A stretch of DNA of 7,202 nt from Longimicrobiales bacterium (GCA_028280205.1 JANQME010000419.1:1-7202), one strand, 5' to 3'. Counted from the stretch's first letter, positions 1 through 6,365 are shown. A program made the numbers and translations. Notes: generated by a model not told the origin, from the letters alone.

Positions 1-789
1 ACAAAGGACGCAGGAGTCGTCCTGATCCCACGTCGCGCTGCGGATCTCCACGTTCACGCTCCGCGGCCACCACCGCGTGAGATAGGCGCCCCAGGCGCCC
101 CCCGCCTCGGCCGGGAAGCGCAACGACCGGAAGGGGATCGCGGCCTCGACCACGTATCCGGTGTCGGTGATCGTGCCCGCCGACGACCAGATCGCGTCCC
201 ACGACGGGTCCACGGGGATGTCGGTCGGGCCCTGGTCCCCACCGGCGTTCTGCGCGAGCACAGCGTCGGACTGGACGCCGAGGGCCGAGATGCCGAACTG
301 GAAGGCGCGTCGCTGGTCGTTGAAGGGGTCGAGCGTCAGCGTGATGCGATCGTGACCCCCGATGCCGTCGCGGTCGACCACGAAGGCCCGGATCCGGTCC
401 GGTCGCGGGTCCTCGGCCATGCACCCGAGGTACAGGTTCTCGTCGTCTTGCGTCAGTCGACACTCGGTCTCGACGTCGGCACGACCGTTCTCTGCGGGGG
501 CCACCTCCCACGGGAGCGGGATCACCAAGGCGTCGCTCCACCCCGCCTCGTCCAGACGGCCGTCGACCTGGATCGCGTCGACGACCGGCCCGACCCGGTA
601 CTCGAGCCGTCCGTCGGGGCCCGGCGGAGGCGGGGAAACGCCGAGGATCCGGGCGACAGCCTTCGGCGTGCCGTCGGCCTGGCTCTCGACCGACTGGGCG
701 CGGGTCTCCCCTGCCAGAATCCCGATCGCCGTCAGAAGTACGGCGGCCGCCCGAAGCTCCCGGCGCCCCACCCGTCCGCTGCGTCCCAT
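1..789 (-). CDS. DUF5916 / CBM9-like exported protein, N-terminal part (C-terminus beyond window)
   Basis: I translated this minus-strand frame by hand. It is open for 263 codons from an ATG at 789 to the left edge. Residues 1-32 look like a Sec signal peptide: Arg-rich start, hydrophobic stretch AAAVLLTAIGILAG, then ETRAQS with likely cleavage after AQ. A Pro-rich linker follows near 52-58. Residues about 70-240 resemble the family 9 carbohydrate-binding/DOMON-like fold at the N-terminus of DUF5916 proteins: VDGRLDEAGWSDA (75-87), LTLDPFNDQRRAFQFGISA (151-169), PSWDAIWSSAG (195-205), VEAAIPFRSLRFP (214-226). In that family a large beta-barrel-like C-terminal part normally follows, so most of the gene is probably outside. 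The role is poorly known; a cell-envelope location is inferred. A GGGAGG Shine-Dalgarno at 794-799 ends 4 nt before the ATG and fixes the start; an in-frame GTG at 828 is less likely. The gene diverges from blaI and its promoter overlaps BlaI-type dyads. Confidence 0.85.
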   Translation of the reverse strand, partial: MGRSGRVGRRELRAAAVLLTAIGILAGETRAQSVESQADGTPKAVARILGVSPPPPGPDGRLEYRVGPVVDAIQVDGRLDEAGWSDALVIPLPWEVAPAENGRADVETECRLTQDDENLYLGCMAEDPRPDRIRAFVVDRDGIGGHDRITLTLDPFNDQRRAFQFGISALGVQSDAVLAQNAGGDQGPTDIPVDPSWDAIWSSAGTITDTGYVVEAAIPFRSLRFPAEAGGAWGAYLTRWWPRSVNVEIRSATWDQDDSCVLC

Positions 790-851
790 CCCGCCTCCCG
801 GTCTCCCGTCGCCACGCCGCTTCGTCACCCCGGGCGGCCCGCCGCCGGAGC

Positions 852-867
852 TACTAGTCCGGTAATA
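852..867. promoter_or_regulatory. Candidate BlaI operator 1 (TACTA-N6-TAATA)
   Basis: TACTA (852-856), six bases, then TAATA (863-867) form an imperfect dyad with one mismatch to the ideal TAGTA arm. Staphylococcal BlaI/MecI operators, as I recall them, are 16-bp dyads with the same TACTA/TAGTA outer arms and 6-bp centre, but with TACA/TGTA inner bases that are absent here. It overlaps operator 2 by two bases, with centres 14 bp apart. Confidence 0.4.
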
Positions 868-894
868 CTATGGATCTAGTAATTCGGGCGTCAA
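865..894 (-). promoter_or_regulatory. Predicted sigma70-like promoter of the DUF5916 gene
   Basis: Read on the minus strand, TTGACG (894-889, 5 of 6 matches to TTGACA) and TAGTAT (870-865, 4 of 6 matches to TATAAT) are separated by 18 nt. Transcription would start near 857, leaving a leader of about 68 nt before the ATG at 789. The -10 box lies inside the proposed BlaI dyads, so repressor binding should block this promoter. I see no equally good promoter pointing toward blaI, although the same AT-rich island is the obvious place for one. Confidence 0.5.
866..881. promoter_or_regulatory. Candidate BlaI operator 2 (TACTA-N6-TAGTA)
   Basis: TACTA (866-870), six bases (TGGATC), then TAGTA (877-881) form a perfect 5-bp-arm dyad. 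It sits in an AT-rich island within very GC-rich sequence, between a blaI-family gene and a divergent gene. The left arm coincides with the -10 box of the minus-strand promoter. The assignment to BlaI rests on position, geometry and resemblance to known operator arms; it has not been demonstrated. Confidence 0.5.
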
Positions 895-958
895 GGATGT
901 AGCTTCCGGGTGCGGTGAACGGACGGGTCCGGACGCCGGGCCGGTCGAACGAGAGATC

Positions 959-964
959 AGGAGG
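959..964 (+). promoter_or_regulatory. Shine-Dalgarno site of blaI-like gene
   Basis: A perfect AGGAGG lies 5 nt before the ATG at 970. It decides that start over any other in the frame. Confidence 0.8.
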
Positions 965-969
965 CTGGA

Positions 970-1362
970 ATGGGTGAGCCGCTCTTCACGGATCGAGAGC
1001 TGGATGTCATGGCGGTGCTCTGGGAGCACGGACCGTCGACGGTGGCGGACGTGCGCGAGCGGCTGCCGGCTGAGCTGGCGTACACGACCGTGCTCACGAT
1101 GCTTCGGACGCTCGAAGAGAAAGGGTACGTCGGTCACGAGTCCGAGGGTCGTGCGTATCGGTATCACGCACGGGTCGAACGGGGCGAAGCGCGGGTGAGC
1201 GCGCTCAACCGGATCACCCGAAAGCTGTTTGCCGGCTCGACGGAAACCCTGCTCACGCATCTGGTGTCGGACCAGGAGCTGTCGGACGAGCAGTTGGAGC
1301 GCATCCGCGCGCTCCTGGACGCACGCATCGGGGACGAGGAAGAGGAGGAGGGCGAGGGATGA
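970..1362 (+). CDS. blaI: BlaI/MecI/CopY-family transcriptional repressor
   Basis: The 130-residue product has the size and layout of BlaI/MecI repressors. An N-terminal winged helix (about 5-72) begins with LFTDRELDVMAVLWEHG and contains the recognition-helix region AYTTVLTMLRTLEEKGYV (37-54) and a wing ending in RAYRYHARV. A C-terminal dimerisation region (about 78-120) reads KLFAGSTETLLTHLV, then SDEQLERIRALLD. The family binds operator dyads as a dimer and is inactivated by cleavage in the C-terminal region when the partner M56 protease is activated. The tail DEEEEEGEG is unusually acidic. The start follows AGGAGG at 5 nt. The stop overlaps the next start as ATGA, so the two genes are probably translationally coupled. 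Autoregulation through the dyads at 852-881 is inferred. No beta-lactamase is visible, so the regulated function is probably something else. The symbol denotes the family only. Confidence 0.9.
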   Translation: MGEPLFTDRELDVMAVLWEHGPSTVADVRERLPAELAYTTVLTMLRTLEEKGYVGHESEGRAYRYHARVERGEARVSALNRITRKLFAGSTETLLTHLVSDQELSDEQLERIRALLDARIGDEEEEEGEG

Positions 1363-2345
1363 TCGCTGCGTGGATGCTCTACTCGATCGCGCTCGGTGCG
1401 CTCGTCGTCGTGGGTGCGACCGCGGTCGAGCAGACGGTGAGGACGATGGGTGGGCCCACGCGCCGCGTGTGGGCGACGGCCCTGGTCGCGGCCTTCTTGC
1501 TCCCGGTCCTGGGTGTTCTGCTCAAGGACTCGGCGGCCGCCGTCGAGGTGCAGGGCGCCGTCGTTGCGGCGTCGCCGACGGCCGGCGTCGTCATGGACGG
1601 GGTGGACGCCCTGGCCCGGCTCGACCGGGTGCTCGTCTCGGGTTGGGCCGTGCTCACCACTCTCCTCGCCTCGACCCTCGTGGGCGGCCTCGTCGCGACC
1701 TCCTTGGAGGCGCGCCGGTGGCGGCCGGTGGAGCTCGACGGTGTGCCCGTCCGCGTCTCCCCCGACGTCGGTCCGGCCCTCGTCGGATTCCGCGCGCCTA
1801 CGATCGTCGTCCCGGAGTGGGCGCTCGAGCTCGACCCCGCGCAGCGCGCCATGCTGCTACGCCACGAGCAGGAGCACCTGCGCGCGGGCGACCCGCGCCT
1901 CCTCCTTCTCCTGGCGGCGCTCGTCGCCGCGGAGCCGTGGAATCCCGCGCTCTGGTACATCGCGGCCCGAGCCCGACTCGCCATCGAGGTCGACTGTGAC
2001 CGACGCGTCCTGGGTCACCGGGAAGCCGATCTGCGCGACTACGCCGAGCTGCTCATCTCGGTCGGCGCGCGACGGAGTCGGTTCGCCTGCGGCGTCGGCT
2101 TCTCCGTGGGGCGTCCCTTCCTCGAGCGACGGATCGACCGCATGACCGAGGCTCCGAACCGCTCGTCCCGGCTGCATGCGCTCCTGGTGGCGGCCGGCCT
2201 CGTCGGCCTGCTCGCTGCCGCGTGGGCGCTGCCGCAGCCCGTGCGCGCGGCGAAGATCTCGAACCAGCTTCCGATCTACTGCCCCGATGACGGGACGAAG
2301 GAGCTCGGGCTCGAGATCCTGACCGCCTTCGAGCGGAGCACCTGA
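1359..2345 (+). CDS. M56-family (BlaR1-type) membrane zinc metalloprotease, no PBP sensor domain
   Basis: The 328-residue protein is a probable membrane protease that cleaves, or triggers cleavage of, the BlaI-like repressor encoded just upstream. Hydrophobic segments lie near residues 3-23, 37-56, 93-115, 178-190 (around LLLLLAALVAAE) and 272-292. The zinc site is HEQEH at 169-173, with the third ligand probably E210 in EVDCDRRV, which corresponds to the ELACDE-type motif of the family. A conserved-looking IVVPEWA lies upstream of the site. Classical BlaR1/MecR1 are about 585 residues and end in an extracellular penicillin-binding domain. Here only about 35 residues follow the last membrane segment, including QLPIYCPDDGTKELG, so beta-lactam sensing in the classical way is not possible from this chain alone. 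Many environmental bacteria carry such short BlaI/M56 pairs with unknown inducers. The gene overlaps blaI by 4 nt and converges with the asparaginase gene. Confidence 0.88.
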   Translation: MIAAWMLYSIALGALVVVGATAVEQTVRTMGGPTRRVWATALVAAFLLPVLGVLLKDSAAAVEVQGAVVAASPTAGVVMDGVDALARLDRVLVSGWAVLTTLLASTLVGGLVATSLEARRWRPVELDGVPVRVSPDVGPALVGFRAPTIVVPEWALELDPAQRAMLLRHEQEHLRAGDPRLLLLLAALVAAEPWNPALWYIAARARLAIEVDCDRRVLGHREADLRDYAELLISVGARRSRFACGVGFSVGRPFLERRIDRMTEAPNRSSRLHALLVAAGLVGLLAAAWALPQPVRAAKISNQLPIYCPDDGTKELGLEILTAFERST

Positions 2346-2369
2346 TTCGGCGCGCCGGCGCCTGCCTGC
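2346..2369. other. Convergent intergenic gap without a clear terminator
   Basis: Only 24 bp separate the two convergent stop codons. The gap contains the GC palindrome GGCGCGCC (2349-2356) followed by GGCGCC (2357-2362). I see no loop-containing hairpin followed by a T-run in either direction, so an intrinsic terminator is not supported. Termination may be Rho-dependent or inefficient. Confidence 0.4.
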
Positions 2370-3569
2370 TTATCCGCGGGGCGGGCCTTCGAGCAAGCCC
2401 TCCAGGGGCTCCTCACGCGCGCCGTTCTCGTCGCACACCGCGAAGCTCGACTCGCTCGACCCGTACATCGCCACACCCGCGTACTCGCCGGCCTTGTTCA
2501 GCACGAAGAAGCGGACGTCGAAGGACGGTAGTCCCCGCTCGTTGAGTAGCCGGGGCTCCACGGTGTTGTCGCGGATGCGTCCCAATGCGGCCATACCCGC
2601 GTCCTTCGGCGACATCCCCTGGCGCATGAACTCGACGATGAGGAAGGAGGCGCAGTTGAAGAGGTTGGCCTCGCCTCGTCCGGTCGAGCCGGCGGCACCC
2701 ACGTCGTTGTCCACGTACTGGCCCGCCCCGAGGATCGGGGAGTCGCCCGCCCGTCCCGGGATCTTCCAGGAAAGCCCGCTCGTCGTGGTGACGCCGCAGA
2801 TGTCCCCGTCGGCGTTCACGGCCTCGAGGCTGGTCGTGCCCCAGAAGGAGTCGGGGTCGATGAGGCCGTCTTCGACCATCGAGAGCCCGGCGGCCAGCGC
2901 GGCCTCTTGGTAGCGACGCCGCGCGTCGGGGTCCGTCTCCTCGCCGCGGCGCGACTGCCCGGATCGACGCTCCTCCGGGTCGAGCCAGTGGCCCGGATCC
3001 ACCCGGCGCTTCCACTCCAGCCACAACGCGCGCGAGGCCGGCGTGTTCAGATCGTCTTCGATCTCGAATCCGAGTGAGCGAGCGAACTCCCGCGCGCCCT
3101 CGCCCACGATCAGGTGGTGGTCCGTCAGCTCGGCCACGGCCTTCGCCACACGCGACGGCGTCCGCACCCCCTCGATGCCCGCGACCCCGCCCGCCCACCT
3201 GCGCGGGCCGTGCATGAGGCACGAGTCGAGCTGCACGACTCCGTCGGCGTTCGGCAGCCCGCCGTATCCGATGCCGCGCTCCTCCGGGTCGAGCTCGGGG
3301 ATGTTCACCCCGGCCACGATCGCGTCGAGGACGTCCTCTCCCTCGGTGATGCCGCGAAACGCCCGCTCGATCGCGCTCTCCGGTCCACCGTTGCGGTAGC
3401 GGATGCTGCTCACGTCGGCGACGCACAGCGGTCTCGCCCTGCGCACGTGCACCGCGGGCGCACCGGCCGGCTCGGTGTCGGAGACGCCGGGATCGGCGGA
3501 AAGGGTCGAGGGGGCGGCCGCCGCCGCCATTCCGGCGGCGCTCGTGCGGACGAAGTGACGTCGGTCCAT
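2370..3569 (-). CDS. Tat-exported glycosylasparaginase-like Ntn hydrolase
   Basis: The 399-residue product belongs to the N4-(beta-N-acetylglucosaminyl)-L-asparaginase (AGA) family. These enzymes self-cleave before a Thr, which then acts as N-terminal nucleophile to hydrolyse Asn-linked amides or isoaspartyl/asparagine substrates. The start MDRRHFVRTSAAGMAAAAA is a twin-arginine-like signal, suggesting export in folded form. Residues 80-170 carry family signatures GYGGLPNADG and LDSCLMHG. The cleavage site is G244-T245 in FWGTTSLE. Relative to T245, the positions matching T170, R180, D183, T203 and G204 of the Flavobacterium enzyme are T263, R273, D276, T296 and G297, all conserved and at identical spacing. 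Odd points are Trp243 where His is usual, the loss of the Trp in the N-terminal STW motif (SSIR here), and an Arg/Glu-rich insert near 190-235. The gene begins 25 nt after the amidase stop, probably in the same operon; its Shine-Dalgarno (GGAG, about 12 nt upstream) is weak. The family is secure; the exact substrate is unknown. Confidence 0.88.
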   Translation of the reverse strand: MDRRHFVRTSAAGMAAAAAPSTLSADPGVSDTEPAGAPAVHVRRARPLCVADVSSIRYRNGGPESAIERAFRGITEGEDVLDAIVAGVNIPELDPEERGIGYGGLPNADGVVQLDSCLMHGPRRWAGGVAGIEGVRTPSRVAKAVAELTDHHLIVGEGAREFARSLGFEIEDDLNTPASRALWLEWKRRVDPGHWLDPEERRSGQSRRGEETDPDARRRYQEAALAAGLSMVEDGLIDPDSFWGTTSLEAVNADGDICGVTTTSGLSWKIPGRAGDSPILGAGQYVDNDVGAAGSTGRGEANLFNCASFLIVEFMRQGMSPKDAGMAALGRIRDNTVEPRLLNERGLPSFDVRFFVLNKAGEYAGVAMYGSSESSFAVCDENGAREEPLEGLLEGPPRG

Positions 3570-3594
3570 GGGTTCGGTGGCTCCGGGGGTCGGG

Positions 3595-5184
3595 TCAGTG
3601 GGGTAGGGGTGGGGTGGTCGGGGGCGGTCTGCGATGCCGCGTCGCTTGCTCGTACGTGTAGGCGATCCGGAAGAGAAGGGGCTCGGACCACGCGTCGCCC
3701 AGGATCTGGAGTCCCGCGGGGAGCGTCCCCTCCACGACGAAGCCCATCGGCACGGTGAGCGCCGGAAAGCCGGTGGGCGGAGCGGGATACTGACTGTTGT
3801 CGCCGTGCGGCGTCGTCATGTCGCCCACGAGGCGGGGCGGGTTGCTCCACGACGGATATACGAGCGCGTCCACGTCGTACGCCTGCATGGCGTCGCGGAC
3901 CGCGTGCCGGAAGGCGTCCTCACGGGCGCGCCCACGGACGCACTCCTCGTTCGTCTCGGGCGTCCCCTCGAATTCGAGGAAGCGTTCCACGGACGGCATC
4001 ACCGTCCGGTAGACCTTCCCGCTCTCCGCGATCTCGGCCAGCGTCCGGTACGGCGGATCGGGGACGTCGGCGAGGTAGCGCTCGAGGTCGTAGCGGAAGC
4101 GCGGGCAGCCCGTGCCTCGCCGGATCTCGTCGAGCTTCTCGATGCGGAAGTCCCGCACGACCGTCGCGCCCAGACGCTCGAGATCGCGAAGCGCCCGGCC
4201 GAACCGGATCAGGATCTCCGGGTCCGCCGTTCGTTTGTACGCGATCTGACCCACCACCCCGATCCGGACGTCGCGGATGTCCCGGACCAGGGCGTCCAGA
4301 TACGTCTCGGGGCGCCGTGCGTCGGCCTCTGCGGTGATCGGATCGGCCGGGTCGGTCCCGGCGATCACGTCGAAGACCCGCACCGCGTCCTCGACCGTCC
4401 GGGTCATCGGACCGCCGATGTCCCGGTGAGCGTAGAGCGGCATGATGCCGTCCCGGCTCGTGAGCCCCTGCGTCGAACGGATGCCGACGAGGGACTGATG
4501 GCTGGAGGGGCCGCGGATCGAGTTACCCGTATCCGTCCCGAGTCCGACCAGCCCGAAGCTCGCCGCCACGGCGGCCGCGGTCCCGCCGCTCGATCCGGCC
4601 GTGACGCGGTTGAGGGCGTAGGGGTTGAACGTCCACCCCGGGAGCATCGAGCCGACCGTCTCCAGGGCGGTGAACGCGAACTCCGCCAGATTCGACTTGG
4701 CCAGGACGATCGCGCCCGCCTCGCGGATCCTTCGCACCTGGTATGCGTCGTCGGCGGCCATCGACCCCGCGAGCGCGGCCGACCCGCCGGTCGTGGGCAG
4801 GTCGTGCGTATCGTAGTTGTCCTTCACGATGAACGGGACGCCGTGCAGCGGACCGGTGAGCGCCCCGGTGCGCCGCAGCTCCGCGTCCAGGGAATCGGCG
4901 CGCGCGAGGGCGCGAGGATTCACCAGGATGAGCGCGTTGATGTGCGGGCCCGCCCGGTCGTACGCCTCGATCCTGCGCAGATACGCCTCGGTGAGGGCGC
5001 GGGCGGTGAGCCCGCCCGCGAGCATCGCCTCGTGCGCCTCGGCGATGGTGAGCTCCATCAGCTCGACGCCCCCCAAGGGTTGAGCCGTCGCGAAGCCCGG
5101 GCTGCCGGCTGCCGCGAGCGCGAGGGTCGCGCCGAGGAGCGCGGCGCGGGCTGTGGCCCGGAGGGAGTGCGGCGGAGGGTTCAT
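3595..5184 (-). CDS. Exported amidase-signature family hydrolase
   Basis: The 529-residue protein is an amidase-signature (AS) enzyme, which hydrolyses carboxamide bonds with a Lys-cisSer-Ser triad. K121 lies in PFIVKDNYDT, S198 in TAGSSGGT, and nucleophile S222 in GTDTGNSIRGPSSH; the spacings match those of FAAH-type enzymes. The usual DTGGS is DTGNS here, a variant I believe is common in one AS subgroup. Residues 8-34 form a Sec-like signal (RATARAALLGATLALAAAG, then FATAQ), so the enzyme probably works in the periplasm or at the cell surface. The C-terminal end (RRPPPTTPPLPH) is Pro-rich. The ATG at 5184 is chosen because the signal peptide begins there; the same frame stays open far upstream, but that part overlaps the UDG gene and is compositionally a shadow. 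I see no good Shine-Dalgarno. The gene lies 43 nt after the UDG stop and 25 nt before the asparaginase. The substrate is not predictable: peptide amides, cell-wall amides or xenobiotic amides are all possible. Confidence 0.88.
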   Translation of the reverse strand: MNPPPHSLRATARAALLGATLALAAAGSPGFATAQPLGGVELMELTIAEAHEAMLAGGLTARALTEAYLRRIEAYDRAGPHINALILVNPRALARADSLDAELRRTGALTGPLHGVPFIVKDNYDTHDLPTTGGSAALAGSMAADDAYQVRRIREAGAIVLAKSNLAEFAFTALETVGSMLPGWTFNPYALNRVTAGSSGGTAAAVAASFGLVGLGTDTGNSIRGPSSHQSLVGIRSTQGLTSRDGIMPLYAHRDIGGPMTRTVEDAVRVFDVIAGTDPADPITAEADARRPETYLDALVRDIRDVRIGVVGQIAYKRTADPEILIRFGRALRDLERLGATVVRDFRIEKLDEIRRGTGCPRFRYDLERYLADVPDPPYRTLAEIAESGKVYRTVMPSVERFLEFEGTPETNEECVRGRAREDAFRHAVRDAMQAYDVDALVYPSWSNPPRLVGDMTTPHGDNSQYPAPPTGFPALTVPMGFVVEGTLPAGLQILGDAWSEPLLFRIAYTYEQATRHRRPPPTTPPLPH

Positions 5185-5227
5185 GCGGGAGAAGCTGAGG
5201 GCGCCGAGGGGTGGGGCACGCGGGGCA

Positions 5228-5971
5228 TCATGTCGGTACGGAGCTTCCGCGGGAGTCGACGAGCTCGCGGGCACGACGCCAGACGGAGTCGAACATCTCC
5301 TCGGTGAGCCGGCCCGTGAAGGTGTTCTGCTGGCTGGGATGGTACGAGCCCAACAGCGTCCGCGCCCGCCGGCCCGGGCCCGAGGCCGGCAGCGATACCT
5401 CGACGCCGTGGCCGAACGGCACCCGCGGACGGGGCACCTCGACGCCCCGCTCCGCGAGGACGCGCAGCGTCTGCACGTACGCGAATCCGCCGAGCGCCAC
5501 GATGGCCCGGAGGCCATCGAGCAGACCGAGCTCGGCGTCCAGCCAGGGCGCGCAGGCGTCCCGCTCCGCCGGCGCGGGACGGTTGCCAGGCGGCGCACAA
5601 CGGACCGCGGCGGTGACGACGACGTCGGTGAGCTCGAGCCCGTCGTCCCGGTGGGTCGACTCGGACCGGTTCGCGAAGCCTGCCCGGTGCAGAGCCCGGT
5701 AGAGCCAGTCGCCCGAGCGGTCCCCGGTGAACATCCGCCCCGTGCGATTCGCGCCGTGGGCGGCGGGGGCGAGCCCGACGACGAGGAGCCGTGGGTTCGG
5801 GTCTCCGAACGCCGGTACGGGTCGGCCCCAGTATGACTCCTCACGGAAGGCCGCCCTCTTCTCCCGGGCGACGCGCTCGCGCCACTCGACGAGGCGCGGG
5901 CACCGGCGGCAGCGCACAACCTCTCGCTGCAGCGCCTCGAATCGGGTGTGTTCCCGGTGACGTCTCGTCAG
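5228..5971 (-). CDS. Family 5 uracil-DNA glycosylase (UDGb), iron-sulfur type
   Basis: This enzyme removes uracil and other deaminated bases from DNA to start base excision repair. From the proposed start, the four iron-sulfur cysteines are C21, C24, C125 and C140 (CRRC; CAPPGNRPAPAERDAC). Motif 1 is GLAPAAHGANRTGR (66-79), which lacks the Asp/Asn of other UDG families, as is normal for family 5. The second active-site motif is YHPSQQNT (210-217), close to YHVSRQNT in Thermus thermophilus UDGB, and the two sequences align over nearly the whole length. The start is uncertain: no ATG, GTG or TTG lies where the family begins. A CTG at 5971, overlapping the stop codon of the preceding gene as CTGA, gives 247 residues and 20 residues before the first Cys; an in-frame GTG at 5917 would leave only two. 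No Shine-Dalgarno is visible, so coupled translation is plausible. The function is secure; its place in this operon is unexplained. Confidence 0.88.
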   Translation of the reverse strand: MTRRHREHTRFEALQREVVRCRRCPRLVEWRERVAREKRAAFREESYWGRPVPAFGDPNPRLLVVGLAPAAHGANRTGRMFTGDRSGDWLYRALHRAGFANRSESTHRDDGLELTDVVVTAAVRCAPPGNRPAPAERDACAPWLDAELGLLDGLRAIVALGGFAYVQTLRVLAERGVEVPRPRVPFGHGVEVSLPASGPGRRARTLLGSYHPSQQNTFTGRLTEEMFDSVWRRARELVDSRGSSVPT

Positions 5972-6279
5972 AGGCCGTTCGCGGCTTCGACCGCCTCGTC
6001 CAGGACTCCGACCACTCCGGTGGCGTCCACCGCCTCCCGGACCGGGGCCGGGTCCCCGAGCTCGTCCGAGCCCGACTTCCAGCGGAAGACGGCGACGCCG
6101 TAGCGGCCTTCGCCGACGGCGTCGATCCGGATGGCGCGTTCGAAGCCGTCCGAGAACCACTCGAGACGTCGGTGGCCGTCCGCCTTGGTGAGGTCGAGCC
6201 CGTTGGCGAGCGCGAAGACGGTGAGCTTCGGATCGATTTCGGCGAACGGTCCCTCGTCGCCGGCGTGCACGTCCTTCAT
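5968..6279 (-). CDS. Hypothetical protein, 103 residues
   Basis: I do not recognise this family. The start is well supported: ATG at 6279 preceded by a perfect AGGAGG at 5-nt spacing. The protein is acidic and soluble-looking, with no signal or membrane segment. Readable segments are FAEIDPKLTVFALANGLDL (12-30), RRLEWFSDGFERAIRID (37-53), GRYGVAVFRWKSG (58-70) and a C-terminal helix-like DEAVEAANGL. The alternation of amphipathic helices with a GVAVFRW strand suggests a small compact alpha/beta fold. It begins 86 nt after the ligase stop, and its own stop codon overlaps the proposed UDG start. This spacing and the strong ribosome site argue that it is a real gene co-expressed with the benzoate-CoA ligase-like enzyme. 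A role beside that enzyme would be inference only. The same frame stays open further upstream, but that part overlaps the ligase and is a shadow. Confidence 0.7.
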   Translation of the reverse strand: MKDVHAGDEGPFAEIDPKLTVFALANGLDLTKADGHRRLEWFSDGFERAIRIDAVGEGRYGVAVFRWKSGSDELGDPAPVREAVDATGVVGVLDEAVEAANGL

Positions 6280-6284
6280 CGTCC

Positions 6285-6290
6285 CCTCCT
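6285..6290 (-). promoter_or_regulatory. Shine-Dalgarno site of the 103-residue gene
   Basis: AGGAGG on the minus strand, with 5 nt to the ATG at 6279. It favours this start over an upstream in-frame GTG (SVATHLEEA region) and supports independent translation of this small gene. Confidence 0.7.
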
Positions 6291-6365
6291 CGAGCCGGAT
6301 CCCCTCCCACGCGGCGCAATCTACCGCCTCCTCGAGGTGGGTGGCCACCGAGACGCTCGTCGCCG

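Noticed and set aside
161..879. Plus-strand open frames at 161-355, 352-879 and 362-865
   Set aside because: They lie antisense to the DUF5916 gene, whose protein matches family motifs along its full visible length; the plus-strand products match nothing.
1229..2145. Overlapping plus-strand frames inside the blaI and M56 genes (1229-1999, 1450-2145)
   Set aside because: These are Arg-rich shadow frames of two genes with clear family motifs.
970..2345. BlaI/M56 pair as a beta-lactam resistance locus
   Set aside because: There is no beta-lactamase or PBP2a-like gene in the window and the M56 protein lacks the penicillin-binding sensor, so a resistance role is not supported.
2349..2362. GC-rich palindromes as a bidirectional terminator
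   Set aside because: The palindromes have no loop arrangement and no T-run follows on either strand.
3634..5307. 557-codon plus-strand open frame opposite the amidase gene
   Set aside because: It is antisense to a clearly conserved enzyme, is rich in Arg/Gly/Asp low-complexity sequence and shows no family motif. Long antisense frames are expected at this GC content.
5185..5919. 245-codon upstream extension of the amidase frame
   Set aside because: It overlaps the UDGb gene in another frame, is Ser/Arg/Pro-rich, and the amidase signal peptide begins at the ATG at 5184.
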